Of a DNA stretch of 64,000 nucleotides, positions 36,000 to 48,613 are shown piece by piece. Origin of the DNA: Diadema setosum (taxonomy: Eukaryota > Echinodermata > Echinoidea > Diadematoida > Diadematidae); NCBI GenBank assembly GCA_033980235.1, contig CM067070.1, forward strand, positions 27,308,627-27,372,626, written 5' to 3'. Numbering within the stretch: position 1 is the first letter of the stretch; every line of letters begins with the position of its first letter. Under the pieces are notes generated by a model. That model searched no databases and was not told where the DNA came from. It saw only the letters and a program-made list of their open reading frames with translations. The translations under genes were made by a program, and so were the position numbers.

Positions 36000-38700
36000 G
36001 GTACAAAAAAAAACCACCCCCCCCCCCCAAAAAAAAAAATAAATAAATAAACCAACCCAAATTTCGTAAATTTTCAGAAAAAGATATTTTTCATATTTTC
36101 ATCTTCTTCATAATCGTTGGTAATGTCGTAGGCTCTTGGTGGTCACTCAAATAATGAGTAGTGGACACACGGAAATACGTTCCATATTTTATTCAGCGTA
36201 AGTGAGGGACGACAAGAAAAACTTGCAAAATACAATAAGACAATCATAACTATATAGTCAAATAATGACATTAATTCATCATATCTGACTTCTTTCTTAT
36301 TACCATTTAGACACATTAAATATCAGAAATTACAGTGAACAACAATGTCATCAAAATGCCTATATCCTTTAATAAACAGTACTCTGTTCAGTCATAAAGA
36401 ATTCAGGTATTTAGATTCCAGTTCAATAATGTAAATCAGGGATGTACTGACAACAGAAGAGTCTAATGTGAGTATTGAGTAAAGTAAATAGGACGATGAA
36501 AGCAAGAGACGTGGTGGCGATGAATAAATTGGATACCGAATTTAACACTGTTTAAAGTTAAATTGAAATTCAAATACTGATGCTCAACATCCCTCGTAGT
36601 CAGCCTGTCTTACCACCCTTATCCCCTAATGTTTGCATCACAGTCAAACCTAAAGGATGGCAGACAATAGAGGTCATCGACGTTATCCCCTAAAGAACGA
36701 CATACAAAGCCCCTAGAATTGTATAGCCTCACTAACTACACTCCTCACTGTATTCAAAGGCACAGTGGACGTCTTAAAATCCCTCAATCGAATGAGCAGC
36801 ATCGACAACGCACTTCATTTCTTCGGACAAACATAATTCAACGTCTAAAGAAGTATACCAATTAATCTCGGTCAAAATCTCAATCAAAATAATACATATC
36901 ATCCTTAGTTAATATAATAAACATTAAAGATACAAAGGTTTTCAGCTGGAGCCATACTTAAAACAAGTCAGCACTACAGCTTACCCAGGCACAACACCGA
37001 CTCGTCACGTGGACCGACAAATCACTGGATTCAATTCCAATGAAGGAATTACTGTTAAATAAGAAACAAATTCAAAATTACTTACTTTAATTTCATACTT
37101 TCAAATCAACAAAACCAAAATTAACATGTCAACATTTCCTCAACAACAAATACGACAACTGTTACATCAACTTCATATGCATCATATATTGAAGGCTGCA
37201 GAAATGTACAAACTCAACCTTTCAATTACTCATCTATACATATTCAAACTTACAATTAACAATTCCTAAATCATATTAATTAAAGCTGTCTCATGCTAGA
37301 ACTTTAGAATCAACAAAGGCAAATCACAATATCTTCAGTCAATCTCTCGTAATTTTAACTTCTCTTAAACCGTTATCCTTTCCGAATCTAACATATCACC
37401 ATACACGAGGGCGGCGCAGCCGTGGGGGCCGTGGGGGCTCGGGCCCCCACACTTTTTGTGCACCATACAAAGGAATACATAAGGTGTCATCACTTTGGGC
37501 CCCCACACTTTTTTCAACCCGGAAGTACGTAAGAGGTACTATAATGGGAGGGGAGAGAATGAGCTGAGGACCTTTTTTTTTTTTTTTTTGCTTGTTAGCT
37601 AAAGAAACCCGGAAGTGGACGGGGAGAGATGAGCTGAGGACCTTTTTTTTTTTTTTTTGCTTGTTTGCTCATGAAACCCGGAAGTGGGCCCCCACACTTT
37701 TGAAAACAGTGCGCCGGGCCTGATACATATATCGCTCACACAGGACTGTGGTTACGTTAAACAACGATGAATTTTGTCACAAATTAAATCCATCATAACA
37801 CTCTCCTTTAACTTCAAAATCATCATTAACCTTCAGGAACAAATTATAATATCTTAAATCAAAGATACATACCACCATTCTGAAGAGTTAACGTGTTGAA
37901 GCACCAACTGCTGACTACGAACTCTATGAACTGCAGGACTATCTGGTATGGGTGATGTTGCTCTACGTGTAGACAAGCACAAGTCGGAATGGATCCCCAA
38001 GTCCCTGTCCGACCAATACAAGGACATGTGCTCTGTACCGCGCCACCAGCTAGACCGTATCACTAACCAATCAATGCGCACTGCATCGCTACAATCTTCC
38101 CAAACTTACTGAACTAATTTACATACACCTCCGGCTCTTGGTCTGTTAAAAAATATGAGACCAGCTACAGTTACCAGGTAGAACTACCTCGCGTACTGTA
38201 AGAATGTTGCGGTGATGCGTCCCTCTTCATGCGGACACCACCGACGCTATCAGACAAAACAAAACAATCTGAAGAATCTCACAAAGCGATTACTCTCATT
38301 AACAAATACAATGCAGACGTGATTCCGAGTTGCAATGATCAAAACAAAAAATCTAGGACATATTACATCATACTCAAAAATGCTCCTGCTTCTAAAGGCT
38401 CGCAAGCCACATGTGGTCTATTAAGACTGAAGCTGATTTAACAAATTCCTCAGACGATTTTTTGGAAAACAAAACAAGCCAACTTCAAATAGTTCTAAAG
38501 AAGAAGCCATTCTAGACAAAACTTGGCTTTCCACAACAACATTTATCAGCCTTTGTGGGAAGGTGAAGAGATCTTCCTGTATATAGGGTAATGATGGGAC
38601 TAAGATGACTATCGAATGGTGCCAAAATGCCCTTAACTCGTAGAACTAACCACACTTCATTAGAATCATCAGTGCAAGAGAGGATATGTACTTAGATAAT
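36000..38700. other. Intron stretch without recognised gene
   Basis: The intron between EGF6 and the large exon. Apart from the G/C-run repeat at 37.4-37.7 kb it has AT-rich, A/C-skewed sequence (36.2-37.4 kb has many CAA/ACA words), which looks like an old retroelement in reverse orientation, but no protein motif is readable. Confidence 0.4.
37400..37725 (+). repeat. G/C-run repeat with ~70-bp tandem unit
   Basis: Bounded by GGCGGCGCAGCCG and GTGCGCCGGGCC; GGGCCCCCACACTTTT occurs three times; a unit 'gagatgagctgaggacc', T-run, 'gcttgtt', 'gaaacccggaagtgg' is repeated twice. A short interspersed element type is likely; class unknown. Confidence 0.45.
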
Positions 38701-38708
38701 ATTTCTTA

Positions 38709-39085
38709 AAGGGATGGATATTATCTGATCAGTGGGAATCAGTGGGAATGCTGGTGGATAATTGTTCCAATCCTTGTGGGATTCATTTAAGAGTACATTA
38801 CTAGTATATAATTATTGTTGTATGAAAATTATTTGCTTCAGAATGGCCTCATATTCAAGTAATGGGCAGTTTAATGTTTCCAGGTAAGCATGCCTGTACA
38901 GTGACGTTGCGATTGTTAACATATTAAACTACATATTACTTGAATATGAGACGATTCTGAAGCCAATAATTTTCACACAATAGATCTATCATGTACTCTT
39001 TTCAAAATGAATCCCACAAGGATTGGAACAATAATTCACCAGCATTCCCACTAATTCCCAATGATCGGTTACTAGCCATCCCCTT
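38709..39085. mobile_element. Foldback MITE family D, copy 3
   Basis: 377 bp, TA-flanked, same family (TGATCAGTGGGAATCAGTGG at its left end). It lies in the intron before the large receptor exon. Confidence 0.85.
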
Positions 39086-39691
39086 TAATGCTAATGAATG
39101 TACTCGATTTTCAACTTAATTAAAATTAAGATTCTGTGGAAGTAAACTTACAATACTCGAGTGAGTGCTTGACTCACTTGGTCTCTTCTTTTGTGTATGT
39201 GTTTGGTAATTTTTATTATGTCCTTCAGTTACAAAAAAACAAGATGTCATTTTGGACTAAGCTGCGTCATGGTAGTGTAGATAATAATTGCTTACTAATT
39301 CCGGTCTCCTCTACTTATACATGAAGACATGATATACACATTGTAATGCATATTCTTGTATTTAATCATTCTTATCGGTGTCTTTTCAGTGGGCATATTC
39401 TTATCTATATCTATATGATTTCATTTATACAAGTGGAGAAATAAAGCAAAACTAAAACAACTGGAGCAGAAACAAATTAGGAGGGTGTTGTCCAAGGGGC
39501 CTGCAGGAATCTCAAATATCGAAGCACTTAAAAAGATTTACCTCAGGTAGATTGCCACGAAGGAGACTGGTCTTGTGCAAATGATAGCGGATATTCTACA
39601 TCTTCTCTTTCTTACATTCAGCAAAGGTTTACCTCTGTTGATTGATGTGAAACATTGACACATGCACAAAATTTATTTTCTTCTTCCGCAG

Positions 39692-42351
39692 TTATCGACC
39701 AGGTGACAGGCACCATTAAATACCTGAGTGATGATGACGATGACCTCCCCGTGGCCTTGTGCAAGTCTTCGCAGTTGTGTTCCCGAATCGGTTGTGGAGT
39801 TCAGGTCGTACTCTTGGACCATCTTGGCTCTTGCAGCTGTGATAGCGACTGTACCTTTTTCGGAGATTGCTGCTGGGACTACGTATCAGTGTGCGAAGAT
39901 TCTGATCACGACGCTGACGGGTCCGCGTTGACTGGAGTGTCAGAGATGTCGTCGGACATGGCAGCGGCGGGGGATATGTCATCCGGTATGACAGCGATGG
40001 GTGACATGTCGTTAGATATGACGGTAGACGGTGAACTCTCTGGAGAAAGCACGCTTGATGAGGCTCGGGACTACGCGAGTGTCTTGGTAGACGGATTCGA
40101 AATCCCAGACTCGGTAAAACGGGAACACCTGTCTTGCATGCCTGCCAAAGTTTATTCGTACTACTTTGTGACTCGTTGTCCCTCTGACTGGCTGTCTGGT
40201 GAAGAGAGAACAAAGTGTGAGTCACTCCCTGATGTCAAAGACACTCTGACTATTGCTCCTGTTTCTTTGGGAGATGCAGTCACATTCAAGAATGTTTACT
40301 GTGCGATATGCCACGGCGCGGCTCCAGAAAACTTAACAGCGTGGAAAGTGCGTGTCCACTGCGGAACGGATTTACTTCAGGACGAGACCTATGAAATGCT
40401 GGAGCGCTACAAGCGAGGGGCGTGTATCCTCAGCTACGATGACGTATCTGTTAAGTGTAGTACTAAAGCTTGCTCTGCACTGAGATACTGCTACGTTTCT
40501 GAAATACGCAGTTGCCCTTTGCACTTCGAGGATCAAGCTGTCAGGGAAAAATGCGAGAGGTTCCAAGCGCCTTACCCTGACTTTAAGAAAGAGAACATGT
40601 ATGATCATATCTACCGAAATATGTACTGTTTGAACTGCAACAACCCAAACCATACTAGTGCCGGGTATGAAACGTGTTTCGCTCCGAGGGAAATAGCGAA
40701 CGCGCCTATTGCAGGCTTTCCACTCACAATTCTGGTGAACTTCCAGGATAGAAGTGCAGTTCGAGTGAAGAACAGCGGGAGCATCGTTGAACAAGAACAG
40801 GAGGTTTGTGTCCAGGGGCAGGTATTTGATGTGTTTAATGGTGTATGTCGGACACTCTCTTGCTCTATTGGTTATCAACTTTACAAAGGGCAATGTGCAT
40901 TGCACGTAAACTGTGACACCGCTAAATTTGGTTTTGAAATTTTCTACAGAGTGCGGGAGTTCGGTCAGTGCAATTCTTCGGAACACAGGGAAGGAGTTAT
41001 GAATTGTTTGGCAAACGCGATGATGAATACTGCTGGGAATATTACATTCATACCACCTTACGTTAACGGTTCAAACACCAACTCCTGTGTTCCGTCACCT
41101 CTTGATCTGGGGCCTTCTCTTCGATACGTTGTTGAAACATCCATTCCGGTTGCGGAGTGGATCAAACGTATCACCAGGATCACTACTGAACATGTTAGTT
41201 TATGCGAAGGGGGTGGGTTACAGTACCTCATCAATTGTGCGACCGCAAATGGCAATACACGATGCCATGGAGATTGGTTACCCTTGGCAACAGTCAGCCA
41301 AACGGTGGTGAAAATTATTGGCGATGGACAGTACTTGATGTACAGACGGATAGACGGCGAACAAATCTTTGAACATATGGCAGTGAGACGGATTGGAGCT
41401 ATTTTGTATAATTCTGATGAAAATGGACAAATCCATCAGATGGAGACAACTGAAATCTGTACGAATACGGCAATCGACGGGCGAGTTTTGCAATCCTTGC
41501 TTTGTCCGACGTTGACCCTCAGTATGTCTGACTTTCGGATGGTGATGAAAGGAAACAAGACGTTGCTTTCTCATGTGAAGTCACAGAGACTCTTCGGCTC
41601 TTCGGAATTTAGACTTGTCGACAATGAGACTGTCCAAGTGTGCTCATTCATGTCCAGTGAGGGGCTTGGGAACGACTCCCTGACGGCGAACTTCTTGGAG
41701 TACACCGACAGCCAGAGCATCATGAGTACTTTCTGCGTGACCGTATCCCTCGTTTCTGTTGCTGTAACACTGCTGACGTACATTATGTTCCCGTCCCTCC
41801 GTAAGCTTACGAGTGCTAAGTTGGTGATGTGCCTCTGCGTATTTATCTTCACTGGGCAGCTGCTGACGGTGGTTGGATCCTACGCACACTTCTCCCCAAT
41901 TCTTTGCAAGACAGTGTCGGTCATCACACACTTCTCGTGGATAGCTGTCTTTGCCCTCACCAACTCCCTGGCGTACGACCTCCATCGGACATTCGGCGCC
42001 AGCCATAGCTTCACGTTCGCACAGAAGAGTTTGAAATCACTATTACTACACATGGTCTACTTTCTCGGCGTCCCTACGTGCGTCATAATCCCATGTCTAT
42101 GCCTAGACGTGATTAATCCCGGAGGTTTCCTACACTACACGAGTGGCGAATTGTGCTGGATCGGAGACCACTTTGGCAGGTTTCTGGCATTTGGTGTTCC
42201 CATGGCGACGCTGTTGGTAATCAACTTCACCTTCTTTACCGTCACTGCTTTCGGCATATGGTTGGGTTATAAGAACTCCAGAAAGGTGGGAAGGGAGAGT
42301 ATGAGGACAAGCTATCAGGATCGGCTCAATCTTCTCAAGGTTTACGTCAAG
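39692..42351 (+). CDS. Receptor exon: SMB module, ectodomain and TM1-TM5
   Basis: A 2,660-bp exon (acceptor TTCTTCTTCCGCAG, donor GTAAAA, in phase 1, out phase 0). It opens with an acidic stretch, then a somatomedin-B-like module at about 39778-39894 with spacing C-x4-C-x12-C-x-C-x3-C-x5-CC-x6-C, with one extra Cys just before it. Then come decapeptide repeats rich in Met/Ser/Asp (39943-40062) and a long ectodomain with motif FKNVYCAICH, typical of invertebrate SMB-containing family-B receptors. TM1 starts near 41722; TM3 carries the expected Cys (ILCKTVS) to pair with ECL2 (GELCW); TM5 ends in AFGIWLGYKN. Donor 42352 is preferred to GTTTAC at 42340 because it keeps the VYVK residues that lead into TM6. 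Confidence 0.88.
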
Positions 42352-42788
42352 GTAAAATAGCTCCTTTGTCTACAATTCTCCTACCTATTGCGTATCGTTA
42401 TTTAATCATCAAAGATCATGTTGGTCCTTGATCTAACTGCTATAGGCCCACCCTATCAAAATTGCCATTGATATTGTACAGAAACGAATGGGCGATGGCA
42501 CTGACAGTGTTAGAGACCCGATAGTGTGGGGAGACCATGCAATGGGAAGATTGGTCCGACTCGGATATATTCGGGAATCTCCCTAACGCATTGTGTGTAG
42601 CCTTATCACTGATATCTATGTAAGTCACACACTGCCGGAGAATTTCGACTGGAGCCGAACGTTACCGATGCGAATACACTTCGGTGCGCCAAATTTGCTG
42701 CTTGACAGTTCTATTCTAGCAGGCCTGCGCGAGAGTGATTTCGGATGTATGCCGGAGTGCAGCGAATCAACCATCTCTCCTCACGCTA

Positions 42789-43885
42789 CAGTCAGTCCGC
42801 AGCACCCGATAATTCGCTCGTATTTATTCAACTCGTATGCAAGCCCGCTCTATGCTTGCATACGTAATGAGCTGCGTAAGGGGATTTTGTCCTTAGGCTT
42901 TCGGCAACAAAAATACACCTTATGTTCACAAATTTGGTATCAAATTCAAGGAAACTATGTGAACTATCGTCACATGTTACTCAAATTATTGTAAATGAAA
43001 AATATCATAGCGTAATTTGAGCTTGAAAAATGATGAAAAAAGAAATTCGTGCGGTACACGTTCAAGACGTCAAAAATATCAAATTCACCTTGCGTCTCAA
43101 TGAAAATGCTTTATTTGGTAGTCCATCTCCTAATCTTTGTATCCACGTAAATATCTTGACAATTTGTTGCTTAATCCGGTCAGGAACCTGTGAAATATAC
43201 ATCGATGTTAGTGCTGATCAGCTTGAAACCGTGCAATCTCAAGAGCAAGTTCTCTCATTGGACAACGCTTGCATTACGTCATTACGCTGCTACATAACGG
43301 TTTCATGCCACTTGCGGTTTCTTGGCACGCGTGTAGTTCAAGCGCTGAATGCAAGCACTGTCCAATGAGAGGGCTCTTTCGCGCCACTGTACACTTTGTG
43401 TGGAGCATACTTCCGGCTTAGGAGTGACTTTTACAGACATTTCAAAACGGAAAAAATAGTATAAATCATGCTTGCGTCTCCTTGACTCCAATATATGATG
43501 AGCATCTAAGTTTCCTCTCTACGAAAAAGCCAAAATCAGAAACAACAGTTTCTTAATCCGGTCAGGAACCAAAAAAGAACTTTAGACGACAAAATCTTCC
43601 GTGAAAAGCAAGTAAAATTTACGCATATTCAACTGATTATATAGTCATGATAAGATCCGATGTTATACGCAAATGTAGTATCAAAATAAAGATCAAAGTC
43701 TGGAGAACAATTTACTGTGACTTGTAGCCATGACGAATGTATGTACAAGTCGCTACACTGTGAAAACCATAGCCCTATCAAAATCTCGCACGACGAGACA
43801 CCTTTCGAACGCAAAGATCGTCAACGAGAGTGCTGAATAAATCTTGCCGGATCGGCTCATTAGCATACGTGCTGCGGACTGACTG
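42789..43885. mobile_element. 1.1-kb TIR element with 5-bp target duplication
   Basis: Perfect 17-bp inverted termini CAGTCAGTCCGCAGCAC / GTGCTGCGGACTGACTG, each flanked by CGCTA. Beyond 17 bp the ends are only loosely alike. The interior has its own inverted pair around 'tctcattggacaacgcttgc' (43255) and 'tgtccaatgagaggg' (43360), and the word AATCCGGTCAGGAACC twice (43173, 43556). No transposase was recognised. It sits 0.4 kb after the large receptor exon. Confidence 0.8.
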
Positions 43886-44238
43886 CGCTACCGGCTCTTT
43901 GAATGATATTAAAATTGGCTAGTAATCGCATCGCCAGTGTGTTAGTGATCGCAAAATCTAAGACAGAATCACGGTATCATTACCATACCGATAGTTTAAT
44001 CGGAATATGTTTAAGAGATACGTACCTCTATATGCATAACTGCACCCGTAGCATCGAAAACCACCGAAAGACGTATCCATACTGCTCAATATTCTATAAT
44101 GATCTGTTGATTAAGGAGAAAAAAACTCAACAAGATGGAGTGAATAAAGCTCATTCGAAGGTATTTTAAACATTTTGCACTCTCTCTCCAACGATAAGGA
44201 AAGTACCCATCATTTTCGAACTGTTCACATTTGTATTA

Positions 44239-44623
44239 AAGGGACTGTACAGTACTGGTTGAGGTGGGGATTCATGTTTTGAACATTCCTAAGTGAGATA
44301 ATGAAAAGCCTGTTATGAAATATGAAAGAACATGTAATTTTAAGAAGGATTCAACATTTATTTGATGAAAATTGGTTTTCAAATGGCTGAGATATCCAAA
44401 AAAGTGCTAATAATAAAAGGCGACATGCCACAACTTTATTAGGATCTCTTTGTTTCACCTTGTTTTTGGATATCTCGGTCATTTCAAAACCGATTTTCAT
44501 CGAATAAACTTTTGATACCCCTTAGAACTGCATGCTCTTTGACATCTCATAGAGTGGTTTCTGAATATCTCGCTAAACGTTAAAAGCTAAATCCTCACCT
44601 CGACCAGAACTGTACACACCATT
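44239..44623. mobile_element. MITE family C, copy 2
   Basis: 385 bp, TA-flanked, closely similar to the copy at 29.7 kb but in the opposite orientation. It lies in the intron between the large exon and the TM6 exon. Confidence 0.8.
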
Positions 44624-45023
44624 TAACTCTCAAGGCTTACACTATCACGTGCATTAGAAATAGTAACTGAACACACTGGTCTTGAAAGGGTTAAGATAAT
44701 TACATTATTTTTCCCCTTCACATAATCGCTAGACTCAAGACTCAAGGACAATAGTTTTCTGATCATTAACTTTACGACTTTTTGACCACTGCGTAGTGGA
44801 AGAAAGTCACTGGTGCTGTTGGGGTTAGTGGATATAAGATCAAGCACCCTGCATCCCTATACAGTGCCTACTTGAGTCCTCTTCTGACACATGCATGCAC
44901 ACATTCGAGTAGTACTCAGTGCAGTTGTTTGTAAATTATTTGAATTTATTGATTGCTTTAAAGGCCACACAAACATGAAAACAGAAAAATCCAGACTTGA
45001 TTGCATGCAAATCCTATCCTATA

Positions 45024-45195
45024 AGGCAAAAAGAAAAAAAAATCGTTGTATTGGCGTAACCCGCCCAACCCTAAAAAAAAAAAAATTCCGACCCTGAACT
45101 TTAAAAAAAAAAGAAAAAAAAAAAGAAGGAAATACATCGTTTTTTTTTAGAGAGAGGGCGCGATACGGGTTTGCGAATTATTAAAAAAAAAAAAA

Positions 45196-45227
<32 letters not shown>

Positions 45228-45699
45228 GCTGGTGTCGGAAAATAGCCGCGCAGTACAGCGTGTCGGCGACCGGCAAGTCCGGTTCAAGATTTTATTAGAA
45301 AACAAATGCCTGTCACAACATTGGGTGGAATTCTCGAAGGTGCTGTCATTTTAGACCATAGTTCAGCCATGGTGTGGTTTAAGTTGGAGGGAGTTCATCG
45401 GACCACTTTGAAAATACGCGCTTGATTTAGCGCATATTTCAAAAATGTTCCAATGAACGCATCTTAAATTTAAACCACCCCATGGCTTAAACCAAAACCA
45501 CCTTCGCGAATTTCACCCCCCTCCCCACCCCCTATTTTGGGTGGACGCCTATACTTGTTCCCTATTTTCAAAAGACCCCCACCCCCCCCCCCCCATCTAG
45601 GGATAACATTCAAAAAATGACCCCCATATCTACAGAAACTGACAAAATACCCCCCCCCCCTTTCACAAATTTCTAGGGAAAATCTTCTGGAGATCAGTC

Positions 45700-45730
<31 letters not shown>

Positions 45731-46192
45731 GGGGGGGGGCTCTGACCCCCTATCTACGGAAGAGTTTTTCAACAGACCCCCCCCCCCCTTCCCCCTCCCC
45801 CCCCCCCCCCCATCTACGAAAGAATTTTCAATGGACACCCCTATCTACGGAAAAGACTAAAAAACACCCCCCCCCCCCTTCATAAATTTCTATAATAGGG
45901 ACAAATCTTTCGTAGATGGACGTTGAAAACGGGAACTCGCGGTCTCCTATGGGTTCGAGTGGGGGCCAGGGTGTTTTTCCATGTCCAAAATATGATTCTC
46001 TTTTAATATTTATTGCTTTTAAACCGGTGACATAACAAACTTTAGATGCAACAGACCCTCTCTATCGAATGGGGTTTTGTTAAATATGAGTTTTACACAT
46101 AAAATACAGACAGCAAAAAAGAAAAAAAATCCGCCCGCCCGACCCTATTTGAAAATCTCATGTTACGCCAATACAACATTTTTTTTTTGCCT
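45024..46192. mobile_element. Low-complexity element bounded by inverted repeats
   Basis: AGGCAAAAA...TTGTATTGGCGTAAC on the left is mirrored by GTTACGCCAATACAA...TTGCCT on the right. Between lie (CAA)n, long A, T, C and G runs, and repeated CCCCCTATCTACGGAA/TAGGGA-type blocks. No coding sequence. Confidence 0.6.
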
Positions 46193-46528
46193 AACTTACA
46201 TTTATCTTTAAGTTGAGTACATTGAATTGATTTTACCAAGGAGCTTCGAAGATCCTTGATTTTACGTGAATTTGACTATTTTGGACTTGATTTTATCTGT
46301 CCAATTTATTCTAGTCAGCATTCGCTACAGGATATTATTTATCAGTGATTTATATTATATTTCCCAAATAGTGTGGGTTATGAATAATTATCAAAGTGTC
46401 TATTTCATAACATACAAAACCGTGACACATGGTTGGGCAAATTGTACATGTATCACAACAAAAAATAAATGAACATACGTTACAAAACTAATGCCTTTCA
46501 CTGCTCAAAAATGCTATTATTGGTTCAG

Positions 46529-46631
46529 ATTTCTAGTCTGATGGGATTCACCTGGACCGTGGCACTGGTAGTTCCCTTCGTGGATGTTCCAGAACTCTGG
46601 TATCTCTTCATTCTCCTTAATGGTCTGCAAG
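46529..46631 (+). CDS. Receptor exon: TM6 and start of TM7
   Basis: A 103-bp exon, acceptor TATTGGTTCAG, donor GTAAGA, phase 0 in, phase 1 out. It encodes SLMGFTWTVALVVPFV (TM6; M-G-x-T-W is the hallmark of family-B and methuselah receptors) and LWYLFILLNGLQG (TM7; L-W-Y-L-F...N-x-L-Q-G is equally diagnostic). An AG eight bases further on would break the frame. Confidence 0.88.
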
Positions 46632-47876
46632 GTAAGATTTTCAGGAACAAGTAAATGTACATCATACCGCATGTCCAAAGAAAAACAAATTCAACGGGAC
46701 CCTCTGCAACGATAACTTTAAAGATAGTGAATCAATCTAAATACAATTTCAGGGTATGAAACCGTAATTATTTCCCACTTTTTTCCAGAGAACTCCATCT
46801 GCCTTGCTTCAGTGGTCAAAGAAAAATGAGGATCTTTGTGTAGCATGCCACGAATCCTTTCCCTCCACGTTCACACATTAATATGCCTTCCAAGAGCATC
46901 AAAGTGCTAACATTGGACGAAACAGACCCATGACATTAGACGAAACAGGGAAAACAGGGAAACGAAAAGGGAGAACTCGAGAGTAATGGCTACCTTTTGT
47001 CATGCTAAGAACATGGACCTACTAACGAATGGACTTTCAAGGAAACTTACCACTTTGAAGTACGAGATCCGCCGCCACCTGACTATGCGCATCTCAAAAA
47101 TGTCTCAAATGTCTCAAAAATAACTCAAATGTCTCAAAAAAAAAATGATTGCATAATCATGCATCGTCACTGACAAAAGAATTGTTTCCCTAATTCTGGT
47201 CTTATTTGGCTGATGCGCCTTTTCAGACTGAAACGTCTTTGAATAAACGCTAATGATGAGAAGCAGCAAACCTCAGGACATGGCTGATCTCGTTTCATTT
47301 GGATTGGAAGTTACCGATTCGCTCGCTAGCGCTCACACATATGACTTTGCCTAATAGTAAGACATATAATATACATATCTTCTTCCATTGCTATCTGTAT
47401 TTACTCTGGAAAAATGTGCGGAAAAGGTGGAAAATGTGATAACAAATCATGTTCGATTAGCTAAAACTTACCTATCTCTTCAAAAGTACCTGCATTTCGC
47501 TAATGAAAATGTCTGAGCGGTGATATACCAATACATACCACAGCTGCACATGCATTTTCCTTGATTTAAGACAGTTGTTAACTTCTGCGCATTTACTTAT
47601 AGTTCCAAAGCTGCGTTGTGTTTTGCCCACGCTTGCCGACGACGGAGTTCAAAATGCTTTTGTGACACTTTTTGACATAGACAGAGGCATGCATCAATTA
47701 AGGAAAAGATGAATGCCCATGTGTAGTATTTTCATGCTAAGAATCAGAATACATGTATTTAATAATATATGCGGCAGATTTGAAATCACAAGCACACGCT
47801 AAAGTAGACCACACAAACAAAGGCGCAAAAGACACATCTGATATCATATTATCATCAATACGCGTATCTCTTGCAG

Positions 47877-47962
47877 GAGCCTACGTGTTTCTGGCTTTCA
47901 TGGCGAACGAAAGGGTGTTGAACCTGTGGTCGTCGCTCGCCACCCGGATTTGCTCTCGGTAG
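47877..47962 (+). CDS. Receptor last coding exon: end of TM7, short tail, stop
   Basis: An 86-bp coding segment after acceptor GTATCTCTTGCAG, phase 1 in. It encodes AYVFLAFMANERVLNLW, completing TM7 and helix 8, then a tail of about 15 residues ending RICSR and TAG. The cytoplasmic tail is very short for this family, with no PDZ-type end. I saw no AATAAA in the next 0.9 kb, so the 3' UTR end or further spliced 3' exons are unresolved. Confidence 0.85.
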
Positions 47963-48177
47963 GAGACTCGAGAGCGTAACACATCTAATAACATCCAAAA
48001 ATTGCCGGCCAATCAGAGACCAGGCGACAACTCATCCTCGAGAACTAAGTGAATACCATGAATCGAGAACTAAGTGAATACCAGGAATCGAGAATTCGAA
48101 GCCTTGTTCGTCTCACATCTGCCGACAAATTGAACCTTTCCGATCTCTATAGCACTGATCTCACAATGCAGATTTTA

Positions 48178-48613
48178 AAGGGATGGTGTAATTTGGGTTG
48201 AGATAAGGCTTAAGGTTGTTAGCGTTTTTGTGAGATAATGAGAAATCACTTATGAAATATTAAAAATAATACAATTCCAAAAGGAATTCAAAGTTTATTT
48301 AATTAAAATCGGCTTTTGTGAGTTGGCTGAGATATCCACAAACGAAGTGGTACTTAAAATAGAGGGTCTCTACTTTTATGGTCCTAATGAAAGTTGGGCC
48401 CAAACTTTTGTTTTTGAATACCTCGGTCATTTCAAACCATTTTTCATCACAAAAACTTTGATTTCCTTTCAGAATTGTATGTTTCCTCTTATCTCATAAG
48501 TGGTTTCTCATTTTATCAACCTCCCCCACCTACCCCTCTCCCCCCAAAAAACCCAGATAAATGAAAAGTCTGAATCCCCATCTCAACCAAAACTAGCTCC
48601 TATACCATCCCTT
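48178..48613. mobile_element. MITE family C, copy 3 (diverged)
   Basis: A palindromic element with TA flanks and ends AAGGGATGG...CCATCCCTT. It shares the internal 'aaagtttattta' and 'gctgagatatcc' blocks with copies 1 and 2 but is longer and more diverged. It starts about 215 bp after the receptor stop codon and may lie in the 3' UTR. Confidence 0.65.

Noticed and set aside
42340..42351. Alternative donor GTTTAC at 42340 for the large receptor exon
   Set aside because: Also in frame, but it would delete four residues (VYVK) that are needed for the usual spacing before TM6; the GTAAAA donor fits better.
45470..45838. 122-codon Gly-rich frame on the minus strand
   Set aside because: Translation of C/G homopolymer runs.
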